Assembly (NCBI GenBank): GCA_026390015.1
Contig: JAPLGS010000139.1
Location: 62,001-126,000 of the forward strand
Direction: 5' to 3'
From: Chloroflexota bacterium
GTDB lineage: Bacteria; Chloroflexota; Anaerolineae; Anaerolineales; Villigracilaceae
Length of the DNA stretch: 64,000 nt
Made by a program: the position numbers and the translations under genes. Positions 35,865-45,219 of this stretch are shown in pieces. The notes beneath the pieces were generated by a model, which saw nothing but the letters and a program-made list of their open reading frames with translations, had not been told where the DNA came from and did not search any database. How positions within the stretch are numbered: the stretch's first letter is position 1; every line of letters starts with the position of its first letter.

Positions 35865-35904
35865 AAAACAATAATCGCGTGATAATTCGCGCGATTATTG
35901 TTTT
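35865..35904. terminator. Bidirectional terminator after the multiheme/YeeE operon
   Basis: A 15-bp perfect stem (AAAACAATAATCGCG at 35865-35879 with 35890-35904) with a 10-nt loop, A-rich and T-rich at the ends, lies between convergent genes. Confidence 0.85.
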
Positions 35905-35923
35905 CATTCTTTATCATTCATCT

Positions 35924-37426
35924 TTAGACTTTATAAATCACATCCAGATATTTTTTTAGTAAATCGCTGACCATACCGCGCAAAGGCAGAGTCGCCGCCA
36001 TGCCGTAGACTGGAGCCATTGTCCCTTTTTCTTCGGGATGCATTTTGACATGTTCGACTGCTTCCCGCAAATCAACAATAAACCGTTGTGCTACACCAGG
36101 CTGAGCATGCCGCAATGTGACGCAGATATGCACACAGCTAGGTTTGTGCAGCCCGTTCAAACTCCACTTCTTGTGCGCCATGAAATCCAATACTTTATAA
36201 ATATCAAGAGAGTCTGACGCAAACGCGATCACAAAAAGTGGATCGCCAAGAACGCGCAATTCAGGGATTTCACGGATCCCTTTTTTAATGGCCGCGGCTG
36301 TTTCAAGAATTTTCCCAGTTGCGGATAAATAGCCTTCCGCGCCAATGGATGTCAACGCGGCCCAACAAGCAGCGCTCAACGCTCCAGGGCGGCTGCCTGC
36401 AAAGGTGGGCGAAAAATATAAACCGCCAGGCCATTCGGTGGATGTGTAATATTGAAAATGTCTCAGTTCCTGTCCACGATACAAAACAACGGATGTGCCT
36501 TTCGCCGCGTAACCGTATTTATGCGTATCCGCAGACATGGAGGTTACGCCAGGTAAACGGAAATCAAACTGCGGCACCTTGTATCCCAACTTCTCAGCCC
36601 ACGGCAGAACAAATCCGCCCAAACATCCATCAGTGTGAAAACCAATATTATTCTGACGGGCAAGTTCGGATAACTCCGCGATCGGGTCAATCGCGCCATG
36701 CGGAAAGGAAGGCGCTGAACCGACGATCACAACTGTGTTCGGCGTAATCGCCTTTCGCGCAGATTCCACATCTGCGCGAAAGGTTTCGTCGACAGGGATG
36801 TGGATCATTTTGATATTAAAATATTCACTGGCTTTATCGAAAGCGGCATGGGCAGTAACGGGGACGATCATCTCAGGCTTCGTAATGCCTTTCTTCTCTC
36901 GCGCCCAATCGCGATAGGTTTTCATCGCCAGCAAAATACTTTCGGTGCCGCCGGATGAAAGCGTGCCGCAAACATCCTGGCCTGCCCCGCCGAGCATGTC
37001 CGCTGTCATCGCCACGATCTCAGCTTCAAATTTTGTCGCGCTGGGCCAAACATCCGCGTGGAGCGGATTGCTTTGTGAGTTGATGGCGTACACTTGATTT
37101 AGAAAATCAATATGCTCCTGGTCACCATGATAGACCGCGCCTGAAACAAAGCCATTCTTCCATTGAGATTCTTCCTGATCGCGCATGGATTCCATCTCAT
37201 GCAAAACATCAGCACGCTTGCGCCCAGCCTCGGGGATTTGCGTGAATGTAGCAAATTTATTCTTGTATGGCTTGGATGAAGTTTCAAGCCCAACCATGAT
37301 CTCAGCGTATTCGCTATCGATCTTTTGGCTGACGCCGGGAATGGCTTTTAATCCCTTTTCCACAGATGCCAAAAAACGCGGGTTTAATTTCCCCAGTTGT
37401 TTTATGATGTTATCTTTCCAACTCAT
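35924..37426 (-). CDS. Sphingosine-1-phosphate lyase-like PLP-dependent enzyme
   Basis: This 500-aa group II PLP enzyme resembles sphingosine-1-phosphate lyase (Dpl1/SPL) along its whole length: [26 protein letters not shown], the PLP lysine Lys303 in [15 protein letters not shown], and [11 protein letters not shown]. That family cleaves phosphorylated long-chain amino alcohols to an aldehyde and phosphoethanolamine. Unlike the eukaryotic enzyme, it has no strong membrane anchor. It follows an FGGY kinase gene by 32 nt. Other PLP decarboxylase functions remain possible. Confidence 0.82.
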   Translation of the reverse strand: MSWKDNIIKQLGKLNPRFLASVEKGLKAIPGVSQKIDSEYAEIMVGLETSSKPYKNKFATFTQIPEAGRKRADVLHEMESMRDQEESQWKNGFVSGAVYHGDQEHIDFLNQVYAINSQSNPLHADVWPSATKFEAEIVAMTADMLGGAGQDVCGTLSSGGTESILLAMKTYRDWAREKKGITKPEMIVPVTAHAAFDKASEYFNIKMIHIPVDETFRADVESARKAITPNTVVIVGSAPSFPHGAIDPIAELSELARQNNIGFHTDGCLGGFVLPWAEKLGYKVPQFDFRLPGVTSMSADTHKYGYAAKGTSVVLYRGQELRHFQYYTSTEWPGGLYFSPTFAGSRPGALSAACWAALTSIGAEGYLSATGKILETAAAIKKGIREIPELRVLGDPLFVIAFASDSLDIYKVLDFMAHKKWSLNGLHKPSCVHICVTLRHAQPGVAQRFIVDLREAVEHVKMHPEEKGTMAPVYGMAATLPLRGMVSDLLKKYLDVIYKV

Positions 37427-37458
37427 GAAGTATCTCCAATTCGGAATGCGGGCTTCAG

Positions 37459-39042
37459 TTAGTGTTGTTGATTTAATCGCGCGTGGATCTTGCGATTGCT
37501 TTCATAAATTGCGACAAACTCTTTGAAAAGCTCATCGTAAATTTTGCGATTGTCGGGATTCGGCGTATATGTATTCGCGATCTTCACGCGGGTGCCGATC
37601 TCATCATATTTCATGTAACCAAGCGAAGCCGAAGCCAGCAAGGCTGCACCGCGCACATTCGCTTCGATCGGGTCTTTGACCTGTCGAATGGGGCGGTTCA
37701 ACACATCCGCATGGATCTGACACCAAACATTGGATTTCGCGCCGCCGCCGACCATGTTAATGGCATCGACTGGACGCTTGTTGAATTGCTCAACATACTT
37801 CAACAACCAGCGCGAGTTATACGCCACGCCTTCAAAAACCGCCCGCACCATATGCGCGCGCGTTGTATTAAGTGATTGGTTATTAAATCCGCCGCGCACC
37901 AAATGATCATCAACGGGAGTGCGTTCGCCATAAAGCCAGGGTGTAAATATTAATTTGTCACTGCCGGCAGGCGTGCGCTCGGTGATCTGATCGAATAGCT
38001 GATATGCATTTGAAGGCTTCACACCCGTGGACAATTCATCCTCTGGAAAAATAATATTATTACGCAGATATTGCAGGCATCCCCCGGCACATTCCTGTTC
38101 ATTGGTGAGCAGGTAGCGCCCCGGTATGGCAGAAGGGAGAGCGCCTAAGTTATGGAACAAGTCGGTTTTTTTGAATGGGACATGACAGGTCAACCAGCCG
38201 GAAGTTCCAATGTATAGATGTGGTTCAAAATCGCGCACTGCGCCAGATCCGATAGCTGCGGAGTGGACATCCGGCGAACCCATCAATACCTTGACATCTT
38301 CACGCAAACCCCAGGCGCGGGCAATATCGGGACGAAGAGTCCCCAGTATCGCATTGGCAGGTTTCAGGTCAGGAAGTTTCGTGCGGTCTATCGTCGAAAG
38401 TTTGATGAGACCCTCATGATAGGTGACATTCTCAATATTGCGATTGTCCGTCAGCCAATTCAAAGTGATCGAATTAAACGATGCCGCAAAATTTCCAGTC
38501 AAACGTAAGCCGATATAATCCACTGGCTCAAGAAATTTATATGCGCGTTGATAAATATCGGGGCGTTCGTATTTGAGAAACAAAATATGAGCAGTGGGGT
38601 CTTTACCCGATTTTCCAGGAATTCCGCCAGTCAATCGAATCCAATTTATAAGTTTCGCAAGCCCATATCCCTCAACTTTGAGCGGCCCATCAACCAGCTT
38701 GTTGACATAAGGAGCGCCGCGCGAATCCATCCAGATGATGGCGTTGCCCAACGCATTGCCATCCTGATCGACTGCGACAGTCCCTGACCATTGTGCTGTA
38801 ATTGCAACTGCAACGATATCATCCTTGGGAACGAGGTTTTTCGCAAACAATCTTTGGCCCGCCATTTGGATGGCGTTCCACCAATCATCCGGCGCTTGTT
38901 CAGCTCCGCCGCCCGCTGGAAGCAATATCGGCGTTTCCTCGAATTCACTGCCAATCAATTCGCCTTGGGTAGAAAGTAATGCAACTTTGGGCCCTGATGT
39001 ACCAAGATCTATTGCGAGTATGAATTTATTTTCTTTTGACAT
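37459..39042 (-). CDS. FGGY-family carbohydrate kinase (xylulokinase-like)
   Basis: This 527-aa kinase has the ATPase-fold start [16 protein letters not shown], the substrate-domain MDSRGAP motif, [14 protein letters not shown] and the family signature [14 protein letters not shown]. It phosphorylates a sugar or polyol; the exact substrate cannot be read. ATG 39042 is chosen since GAGGCGG precedes it and it begins at the conserved domain, 29 codons inside the open frame. It is directly upstream of the PLP lyase-like gene, so kinase and lyase may act in sequence. Confidence 0.88.
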   Translation of the reverse strand: MSKENKFILAIDLGTSGPKVALLSTQGELIGSEFEETPILLPAGGGAEQAPDDWWNAIQMAGQRLFAKNLVPKDDIVAVAITAQWSGTVAVDQDGNALGNAIIWMDSRGAPYVNKLVDGPLKVEGYGLAKLINWIRLTGGIPGKSGKDPTAHILFLKYERPDIYQRAYKFLEPVDYIGLRLTGNFAASFNSITLNWLTDNRNIENVTYHEGLIKLSTIDRTKLPDLKPANAILGTLRPDIARAWGLREDVKVLMGSPDVHSAAIGSGAVRDFEPHLYIGTSGWLTCHVPFKKTDLFHNLGALPSAIPGRYLLTNEQECAGGCLQYLRNNIIFPEDELSTGVKPSNAYQLFDQITERTPAGSDKLIFTPWLYGERTPVDDHLVRGGFNNQSLNTTRAHMVRAVFEGVAYNSRWLLKYVEQFNKRPVDAINMVGGGAKSNVWCQIHADVLNRPIRQVKDPIEANVRGAALLASASLGYMKYDEIGTRVKIANTYTPNPDNRKIYDELFKEFVAIYESNRKIHARLNQQH

Positions 39043-39165
39043 TTGCCGCCTCAAGATTTGGAATTTATAGGAAACGCTTCCAAGATGATACACCAACATT
39101 TCAGAATAGCCAACCAGATCATGTTTCAATAAAAAAACTCTTGATCAATAATCAAGCCTTTCCTT

Positions 39166-39711
39166 CTATGGCCCCGGAGTAGGCGTCTTTGAAGGGGTGC
39201 TGGTCGGTGTAGACGTCCTTGAAAGAGTGCTGGTTGGTGTGGGCGTCGGCGGCGGGGTGAAAATCGGCAACACAACGATATCAGTTCCCGGGTCGATCTG
39301 CAAATAAATATCTTGCACCCAACACGGAACGTGGTAAGTTGGATTGTCCACCAATAGCCAGCCGGGGATGCTTCCACGCCCAACCAACTTAACTCTGATA
39401 CCTTCCTTCAACGAACTGATCACATCGTAAACTGGACCTGGCCCCCACCAACACAATGCAGCGCGAGAAACAAGCGGATCCGCCGCCGCTGGTGCAGGCG
39501 AGGCCGTCTCTGTCATTTGCGGCTCTGACGTAAATGTAGTTGCGAATATAACCGTCTCAACCAGCAGCCCGTCAGCAATAGTTGGTGTAGTTGTCTCGCT
39601 TGGCGCAGACGAAGACCCAATGGTTTGAGGTAAATTACAGGCAAGTACCGCCATGATCAGAATTAGCAAGGCCGTGATATTTCTAAAAATAGTTTTTTTC
39701 ATTTTATTCAC
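39166..39711 (-). CDS. Lipoprotein with SH3-like domain and Pro/Thr-rich tail
   Basis: This 181-aa protein starts with a lipoprotein signal (KKTIFRN, hydrophobic run, lipobox VLAC with Cys25), then an 85-residue SH3-like domain whose pattern CWWGPGPVYDV ... LVGRGSIPGWLLVD ... CWVQDIYL has paired cysteines. It ends in a Pro/Thr/Ser-rich tail encoded by 30-bp tandem repeats. The same Cys-paired domain occurs in the lipoprotein at 48150. A surface or cell-wall binding role is inferred. Confidence 0.8.
   Translation of the reverse strand: MNKMKKTIFRNITALLILIMAVLACNLPQTIGSSSAPSETTTPTIADGLLVETVIFATTFTSEPQMTETASPAPAAADPLVSRAALCWWGPGPVYDVISSLKEGIRVKLVGRGSIPGWLLVDNPTYHVPCWVQDIYLQIDPGTDIVVLPIFTPPPTPTPTSTLSRTSTPTSTPSKTPTPGP
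39181..39246. repeat. 30-bp tandem repeat in a lipoprotein gene
   Basis: Two adjacent 30-bp units (39181-39210 and 39211-39240) and the start of a third share GCTGGTNGGTGT and related blocks. They encode Thr-Pro-Thr-Ser runs at the C-terminus, so the number of units could vary between strains. Confidence 0.75.
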
Positions 39712-39745
39712 CTTTCACTAAAAGGAATATTTTACTTTAATCTCG

Positions 39746-39985
39746 TTAATCATCGTTCTCGTTTTGGACACCATAAACCCGAGCAACCGCAGACTCAATC
39801 TCTGCATTTGTATGTTTTTCACACGCCACAAGCGGACGCGCCGCATACGAAACGAGTTTTCCGCCAGCGCTCATCACTTTGGCATCCACAAACTTCCCGC
39901 TTGTGTTGGTAACCACATAAAGTTGATACAGCTTTCCGCACACGATACATCCGTGTGTTTCACCTTTGGTGAATTTTTCTGTCAT
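39746..39985 (-). CDS. Small Cys-rich protein, possible zinc ribbon
   Basis: This 79-aa protein is not recognised. It has CIVC near residue 13 and CEKH near residue 55, a four-ligand pattern (C-x2-C ... C-x2-H) that could bind zinc, joined by a short beta-rich stretch. The ATG follows GGAGG. It stands alone between the lipoprotein gene and a 270-nt gene-poor gap. Confidence 0.6.
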   Translation of the reverse strand: MTEKFTKGETHGCIVCGKLYQLYVVTNTSGKFVDAKVMSAGGKLVSYAARPLVACEKHTNAEIESAVARVYGVQNENDD

Positions 39986-40086
39986 ATCGACCTCCAGGAA
40001 CTATTTAACTATACAACAAATTTATGAAATATCCGAATTGAAATCGTGAAACGCGAGCTGTAAACTCAACAAGTTATCTTTATCAC

Positions 40087-40115
40087 TTGTCCAATACGGA
40101 AATTTCCTGTATGCT
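40087..40115 (+). promoter_or_regulatory. Promoter-like pair in the gap before the short lipoprotein gene
   Basis: TTGTCC (40087-40092) and TATGCT (40110-40115) have 17-nt spacing. The block TGTATGCTTACTA around the -10 recurs exactly at 41785-41797. A second -10 (TATAAT, 40223-40228) lies closer to the gene at 40255. The region 39986-40254 holds no clear gene apart from a doubtful 35-codon frame at 40151-40258. Confidence 0.45.
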
Positions 40116-40254
40116 TACTAAAGCGAGAAAAATATCGACTGAATCTAAAAATGAATTGGACTCACACAATTTGGGGTGTTAATACTTGCGATCAATATAG
40201 TCGCAGCAATGTGAACACCCGCTATAATAAAAATATATTTACAAAGAGAAAGCC

Positions 40255-40494
40255 ATGAAACAAAGTATTCTATTTTCATTGGTATTTTTGCTGATTAGCG
40301 GATGTGGGCTATCCACAAAGACAACACCAATCCAAACAAGAGCGGCTGAAATTCCACGCACTCCAACCGCGTCGGCAACAAATAACCCTCCCACAACAAC
40401 TCCGCCGCCATTGCCTAACCTGATACAAACTCCTACTGCCATATCAGCCACGATCATTTTTCAGGATAATTTTAATGGTTTTCTGGTGAAATAA
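40255..40494 (+). CDS. Short lipoprotein, probably truncated
   Basis: This 79-aa product has a lipoprotein signal (LLISGCG, lipobox Cys18) and a Pro/Thr-rich stalk, then ends abruptly at FQDNFNGFLVK. DDF/DNF-type sequences usually open a following beta-sandwich domain in such proteins, so the gene has probably lost its 3' part. An AAAGAGAAAG stretch precedes the ATG. Confidence 0.55.
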   Translation: MKQSILFSLVFLLISGCGLSTKTTPIQTRAAEIPRTPTASATNNPPTTTPPPLPNLIQTPTAISATIIFQDNFNGFLVK

Positions 40495-40569
40495 TGGGTC
40501 CACTACAAATCAAATGATCCATCTCGTATAACGAAAATTCAATTTTGACCAACACCCATGGTGATACAA

Positions 40570-40851
40570 ATGACAAACAAGATCAAACCTTCTGAAAGAA
40601 TATCAGCACGCTTTCAAATATCAGCCGAAAGCGCAAAGTATTTTCTGAGCCGTGTCCAAAAAAGTTTCAAGACGGAAAGACCTCCCCACAAATTGATCGT
40701 GGATTTCATTGACACACAGAATTTTGAACTCCTGCTCACTCCGTACGAGATCGCGGCCATGATGAATGAAAGCGGCACATGGGCGTTCGCGTTAGCCACC
40801 GAACCTCCCATCCTAATCGGCGATGATGATGATTTTCCTTTACAAGATTAA
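40570..40851 (+). CDS. Hypothetical protein
   Basis: A 93-aa protein of unknown family, mostly polar, with a middle segment SAKYFLSRVQKSF and a hydrophobic WAFALATEPPILIG near an acidic end (DDDDF). The start at 40570 is chosen over GTG/ATG 12 nt upstream without a strong ribosome site in either case. It may be a real small gene or the remains of one. Confidence 0.45.
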   Translation: MTNKIKPSERISARFQISAESAKYFLSRVQKSFKTERPPHKLIVDFIDTQNFELLLTPYEIAAMMNESGTWAFALATEPPILIGDDDDFPLQD

Positions 40852-40926
40852 TTATTTAGCTCGAAGAAGAACAAAGGAAATACAGACATACAACCTTGGC
40901 CGCATCGCAATAAATCCCTTTTCGCA

Positions 40927-40982
40927 AAGTTGATAAGAGGAAGGATAAAACCGTTCAGTTTTATCCTTCCTCTTATCAACTT
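40927..40982. terminator. Very long perfect hairpin downstream of the cyclophilin gene
   Basis: A 25-bp perfect stem (40927-40951 with 40958-40982) with a 6-nt loop lies 10 nt beyond the cyclophilin stop. It is unusually long for a terminator and lacks a long T run, but its position fits one. Confidence 0.7.
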
Positions 40983-40992
40983 ATCCAAAAAT

Positions 40993-41721
40993 TTACTTTT
41001 GCGTGATGGTCACAGACTCGATCACATCCCCTGTAAAGGTGGGGCTTTGTCCCGGATCGCGAAGTGTGATGGTACTCAAAACACCCATGCCCTCAAGCAC
41101 CTGTCCGAAAATGGTATATCCACCATTCAAGGCTTCCTGTGGAGAAAAAGTAATAAAAAACTGACTCCCATTGGTATCTCGTCCAGCGTTCGCCATTGCC
41201 AGCACGCCCGCTTTAGCAAACGTAAGATCATTATCTTCATTCACAAATTTATAACCCGGGCCGCCAGTACCCGTGCCCGTAGGATCGCCGCCCTGCGCCA
41301 TAAAATCTGGCAGAACACGATGGAAAGTCACGCCATCAAAAAAACCTTTACAACCCAAGAAAGCAAAACTATTCACTGTGATTGGCGCTTTGGCAGGATA
41401 CAACTCCGCAACAATCTGACCGCCCTTTGCCAGCTTAATGTTCGCAAAATATTTCTTCGCCGTATCGATCAGCATTGGCGGCGCTTCGTTATAAGTATCA
41501 GCTGCGGCGATCGAATCAAATATCCCGCAAGCAGAGGTGGTGCTATTAACCACGCTGTTGGAGCTTGAGTCAGTAGCGACAGCATCTCCATTGGACTTGG
41601 GTCTCGAAAGCAAATACCAGGCAAATAACGCGACCAAAACTAAAACCACACCCAGCGCCGCATATTGCATGGACATATCGGGTTTCTTGACAACTTTTTT
41701 TACAGGTTTCTTTTTTGCCAT
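40993..41721 (-). CDS. Membrane-anchored cyclophilin-type peptidyl-prolyl isomerase
   Basis: The 242-aa protein has a Lys-rich N-terminus, one membrane segment (about residues 21-38, VVLVLVALFAWYLL) and a C-terminal cyclophilin domain with VTFHRVLPDFMAQGGDPTGTG, SQFFITF and GQVLEGM. It is expected outside the membrane, helping secreted proteins fold. ATG 41721 is preferred since AAGGAGAAGG precedes it. It is divergent from the YwiC-like gene. Confidence 0.92.
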   Translation of the reverse strand: MAKKKPVKKVVKKPDMSMQYAALGVVLVLVALFAWYLLSRPKSNGDAVATDSSSNSVVNSTTSACGIFDSIAAADTYNEAPPMLIDTAKKYFANIKLAKGGQIVAELYPAKAPITVNSFAFLGCKGFFDGVTFHRVLPDFMAQGGDPTGTGTGGPGYKFVNEDNDLTFAKAGVLAMANAGRDTNGSQFFITFSPQEALNGGYTIFGQVLEGMGVLSTITLRDPGQSPTFTGDVIESVTITQK

Positions 41722-41763
41722 AATAACCTTCTCCTTGAATGATATATCCATATTATAACAACC

Positions 41764-41792
41764 TTGCGCGCAGAGGAGTTATCTTGTATGCT
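41764..41792 (+). promoter_or_regulatory. Promoter of the YwiC-like gene, probably leaderless
   Basis: TTGCGC (41764-41769) and TATGCT (41787-41792) have a 17-nt spacer. The ATG at 41802 is only 9 nt beyond the -10, leaving a leader of 2-3 nt at most. Confidence 0.55.
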
Positions 41793-41801
41793 TACTACAC
41801 T

Positions 41802-42632
41802 ATGCGAAATTATTTCAAAAAACAGATCGCCCTTCCACAAGACCACGGTTCGTGGGTATTCATTTTAACACCCTTGCTTGTTGGCATCTTCGCAGGCGGA
41901 AAATTCGATCACGCAATCTTCAATCTTTTAATAGCCGCGACTTCTGCATTCATGATCCGCCAACCGATGACGATCATCGTCAAAGTAAGATCTGGCAGAC
42001 GCCCAAACACTGATCTAGCCGCCGCCCGGTTTTGGATACTAATCTATGGCAGTTTCGCAGCCCTGGCATTGACCGCGCTCATCCGCGGCGGATTTGGCTA
42101 TCTGTTATATCTGGCAATACCAGGCGCACCGGTCTTCGCGTGGCATCTGTGGCTGGTCAGTCAACGCGCAGAGCGGAAACAAGCAGGCATAGAGATCATC
42201 GCCACGGGAGTTCTGTCTCTGGCCGCGCCTGCTGCCTATTGGGTGGGACTTGGCCGCTACGATCCGCATGGATGGTGGCTTTTGATCTGGGTCTGGCTGC
42301 AATCGGCCGCGAGTATTGTCTACGCATATCTCAGGCTGGAACAACGCGATTTGAAACAAGATCAGTTCCAAAGCGGAGAAAGAAGCGCGTTGTGGAAGAT
42401 GGGCAATCGCGCATTCCTATATACATCCTTTAATTTAAGCGCGGCGCTTATCCTTGGTTGGGCAAATATCATTCCGCAACTTATCTTCATTCCATTTCTA
42501 GTACAATGGCTTGAAACGATCTGGGGCATTACTCATCCTTCGATTGGATGGAAACCCATTCGGATCGGCATGCGTCAATTCACGGTCAGCATGTTGTGGA
42601 CGATATTATTTATCCTTTTTAATAAATTCTAA
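41802..42632 (+). CDS. YwiC-like membrane protein
   Basis: This 276-aa protein has the family start ALPQDHGSWVF and six to eight hydrophobic helices, matching the YwiC-like family (function unknown; in Bacillus the gene lies near nitrate respiration genes). The start at 41802 begins at the conserved region and fits the nearby promoter; the open frame extends 21 codons upstream. A DsrE-like gene follows 11 nt later, so the two are probably co-transcribed. Confidence 0.82.
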   Translation: MRNYFKKQIALPQDHGSWVFILTPLLVGIFAGGKFDHAIFNLLIAATSAFMIRQPMTIIVKVRSGRRPNTDLAAARFWILIYGSFAALALTALIRGGFGYLLYLAIPGAPVFAWHLWLVSQRAERKQAGIEIIATGVLSLAAPAAYWVGLGRYDPHGWWLLIWVWLQSAASIVYAYLRLEQRDLKQDQFQSGERSALWKMGNRAFLYTSFNLSAALILGWANIIPQLIFIPFLVQWLETIWGITHPSIGWKPIRIGMRQFTVSMLWTILFILFNKF

Positions 42633-42643
42633 ACGGAGCAATT

Positions 42644-42985
42644 ATGAAAGACAGCATCATCCTCGTCACGAACAACGGTATGGGAAAAGCGCCCACCCCT
42701 CAACTGCAACATATACTGGCCGCAAAATATTTTGAACTGCTGCTGCAAAACAATGAACTGCCCGCGGCCATTTGTTTCTATACCGATGGCGTTCGATTAA
42801 CCGTCAGCGGCTCACCTGTGCTTGACCAACTCAAGGCGCTGGAAACAAAAGGAGTACGACTGATCATCTGCGCCACCTGTCTCGACTATTTCGATATTAG
42901 AGACGATGTGCAAGTTGGCATCATCGGCGGGATGCCCGATATCATCGAAGCGCAAACAAAAGCATCCAAAGTGATTACAATATAA
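42644..42985 (+). CDS. DsrE/YedF-like small sulfurtransferase-related protein
   Basis: This 113-aa protein matches the DsrE-like fold of the YedF C-terminal domain: ILVTNNGMGKAP, FYTDGVRLTVSGS and ICATCLDYFD with a Cys pair (Cys-x2... in ATC). YedF-type proteins occur with sulfur and selenium metabolism genes. No TusA-like domain is attached here. It has a CGGAG site before the ATG and follows the YwiC-like gene. Confidence 0.8.
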   Translation: MKDSIILVTNNGMGKAPTPQLQHILAAKYFELLLQNNELPAAICFYTDGVRLTVSGSPVLDQLKALETKGVRLIICATCLDYFDIRDDVQVGIIGGMPDIIEAQTKASKVITI

Positions 42986-43042
42986 ACAGCTTTCGCTCAG
43001 AGTGTGCGAAACTTGTATAAAAAAATATCGGAGAAGAATCAA

Positions 43043-44194
43043 ATGAATTTTGATCTAAGCGAAGAACAAAAAATATGGAAGAAAACCGTGCACGATTTTG
43101 TGGCAAAAGTTGTTAAACCCAAGGCGCATGAAGTGGACGAAACCAGCGAGTTCAACTGGGAGGCTGTTCGCAAAGGCGGTCCGCTCGGATTAATGGGATT
43201 GAGCATTCCCGAAACCTACGGCGGCTCCAATGTAGATATGATCTCATCCGTTATCGCGATGGAAGAATTGGGTTGGGGCTGCGGCTCGACCGCGCTGGCT
43301 TTCACCGCCCACAATGGACTCGGCACTGCGCCCATCACGCTTTATGGTTCGGAAGAACTGAAAGCGAAATGGCTTCCTATGATGGCGGATGGCAAAAATA
43401 AACTTGGCGCGCTGGCATTGACCGAACCCGGCGCCGGTTCTGATATTCAAGGCGGCGTGATCACCAAGGCTGAAAAGCAAGGGGATGAATGGGTTATTAA
43501 TGGCGCAAAGATGTGGTGCACAAACGCCGGTATTGCGGAATATATCATCACCCTTGTCCGCACAAACCCGAAGGGCGGATCAAAATCGTTGAGCATGATC
43601 CTGGTTCCGACTGATTCACAAGGCTTGAAGATCGGTCCACCCGAGAAAAAAATGGGGTTGCACGGCTCGCCTACCCACGCCGTCAGCTATGACAATGTCC
43701 ACGTACCGCTGGGAAATCTCGTCGGACCCGAAGGACGCGGACTGCAACAAACCCTGGCCACTTTGGATGCGGGCCGCATCAGCATTGGCGCGATCTCTAT
43801 CGGACTGGCTCAATCCGCAATGGAGACGGCAGTAGAGTACGCCCGTCAACGCAAGGCGTTTGGTCAACCCATCGCGGAATTTCAAGCGATCCAATTTAAA
43901 TTATCAAACATGGCAACGGAAATCGAACTGGCGCGCACCCTGTTATACAAAGCCGCGTGGTTAAAAGACGAAGGCCGCCCGTACAACAAGGAAGCCGCCA
44001 TGGCAAAACTCTTCGCAACAGAAATGGCGGAACGTGCCTGTTATGATGCGATCCAGATCCACGGCGGATTTGGCTATAGCAGTGAGTATCATGTTGAACG
44101 CATGTACCGCGATGCGCGCCTAATGACCATCGGTGAAGGGACGAGCGAGATACAAAGATTAGTCATCGCAAGACATGTGCTGGCGAGCGAGTAA
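43043..44194 (+). CDS. Acyl-CoA dehydrogenase
   Basis: This 383-aa flavoenzyme oxidises an acyl-CoA to the enoyl-CoA. It shows ALTEPGAGSDIQG, a MWCTNAGIAEYI FAD-binding region, YARQRKAFGQPIAEFQ and the C-terminal GEGTSEIQRL where the catalytic Glu lies in short/medium-chain members. ATG 43043 is favoured by GGAGAAG upstream and the conserved start. No electron-transfer flavoprotein or other beta-oxidation genes are nearby. Confidence 0.92.
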   Translation: MNFDLSEEQKIWKKTVHDFVAKVVKPKAHEVDETSEFNWEAVRKGGPLGLMGLSIPETYGGSNVDMISSVIAMEELGWGCGSTALAFTAHNGLGTAPITLYGSEELKAKWLPMMADGKNKLGALALTEPGAGSDIQGGVITKAEKQGDEWVINGAKMWCTNAGIAEYIITLVRTNPKGGSKSLSMILVPTDSQGLKIGPPEKKMGLHGSPTHAVSYDNVHVPLGNLVGPEGRGLQQTLATLDAGRISIGAISIGLAQSAMETAVEYARQRKAFGQPIAEFQAIQFKLSNMATEIELARTLLYKAAWLKDEGRPYNKEAAMAKLFATEMAERACYDAIQIHGGFGYSSEYHVERMYRDARLMTIGEGTSEIQRLVIARHVLASE

Positions 44195-44234
44195 AATCAA
44201 CCCCGCAAATTCTTTCCTCGGCAGGAAACATTGT

Positions 44235-44594
44235 ATGACTAAAATTTTGATCGTGGACGACAACGTGGAAGCAACAGAATTGTTTGAAAAATTCCTGACT
44301 TTTGAAGGCTATGAAACAACTTCATTAAATGAAAGCGCCAAAACTTTAGATATAGCCAATACAATCATCCCTGATCTATTTATCCTTGATCTAATGATGC
44401 CTCCACCAGACGGTTTTAAATTATGCAGGCTATTACGGGCAGATCCTAAATTTGAGCTTACGCCTATAATTATTATTACTGCCTTAGACGATAGTGACAG
44501 CAAAGCAATTGCCTACGGCGCCGGCGCAAATGATTATCTGACAAAGCCATTCCACATTAATGAACTCGCTATACGAGTAAAAAACCTTTTATAA
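44235..44594 (+). CDS. Single-domain response regulator
   Basis: A 119-aa receiver domain only, with the acidic pair in IVDDN, the phosphoacceptor Asp in LFILDLMMPP, and the conserved Thr and Lys (IITALDD, LTKPF). No output domain is present, so it probably acts by protein contact. The ATG at 44235 follows AGGAAAC. A bidirectional terminator follows. Confidence 0.9.
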   Translation: MTKILIVDDNVEATELFEKFLTFEGYETTSLNESAKTLDIANTIIPDLFILDLMMPPPDGFKLCRLLRADPKFELTPIIIITALDDSDSKAIAYGAGANDYLTKPFHINELAIRVKNLL

Positions 44595-44613
44595 AGAAAT
44601 TCACCCCTATAAT

Positions 44614-44651
44614 AAAAAAGCGGCACACCATCAAAAGTGTGCCGCTTTTTT
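44614..44651. terminator. Bidirectional terminator between response regulator and cytochrome c genes
   Basis: A 15-bp perfect stem (AAAAAAGCGGCACAC at 44614-44628 with 44637-44651) with an 8-nt loop, A run on one side and T run on the other. Confidence 0.92.
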
Positions 44652-44669
44652 ATTACTGAACTTGAATTC

Positions 44670-45065
44670 TTACTTTAATGTGCGAAGGAATGCAACAACC
44701 TGCCAGATCTGTTCATCTGTCAAGACACCCTTCCAGGCAACCATGGAAGTGCCTTCCTTACCGGTGTTTACGCGCCAGTAGAGATAGTCATCGCCAACTG
44801 TGGGAGCGAACACGGCCAGATTCTTAGGCTGAGGGTCAAGCGCAACTCCGGCAGGGCCGTCACCATGACCTTGGGGTCCGTGACAGGTTTCGCAATTGGT
44901 CTTGAATACTTCTGCGCCGGCAGTAGAGGCATCCGCCCCAAGAGGGCTCTTCGCGCCCGCATACTCAGCCGGAACAGGAGCTACTGTGGCAACAGCGTTT
45001 CCACCACCGCAAGCGGCCAAAGCGAGCGCTGCCAAAACTACTAATACAAACAAAATTTTCTTCAT
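44670..45065 (-). CDS. Monoheme cytochrome c lipoprotein
   Basis: This 131-aa protein begins with a lipoprotein signal (MKKILFVLVVLAALALAAC, lipobox Cys19). It carries one heme site CETCH followed by GPQGHGDGPAG, and the distal Met in TSMVAW. It is an electron carrier tethered to the outer face of the membrane. The start at 45065 is used because GGAGG is correctly spaced. A small membrane-protein gene lies upstream on the same strand. Confidence 0.9.
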   Translation of the reverse strand: MKKILFVLVVLAALALAACGGGNAVATVAPVPAEYAGAKSPLGADASTAGAEVFKTNCETCHGPQGHGDGPAGVALDPQPKNLAVFAPTVGDDYLYWRVNTGKEGTSMVAWKGVLTDEQIWQVVAFLRTLK

Positions 45066-45219
45066 TTTCATCCTCCGATAGTATATAGTCGAAAAGCGGT
45101 TTGAATTATATGCATATTGTGAATTTATGTACATCCCGAAATTTCGATCTAAAGCAGAATATTTTCTGAGAAGAATCGTCAAAAAAAAGTTGCTCGATTC
45201 TGACCAGAGAATCATCATT

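Noticed and set aside
40151-40258. 35-codon open frame before the short lipoprotein gene
   Set aside because: It has no ribosome site and no recognisable features; only its ATGA-like overlap is suggestive, so it is not called as a gene.
16820-40982. CRISPR array or phage origin for the long perfect hairpins
   Set aside because: The hairpins are single, unrelated in sequence, and lie after stop codons; no spaced repeats, cas genes or phage genes are present.
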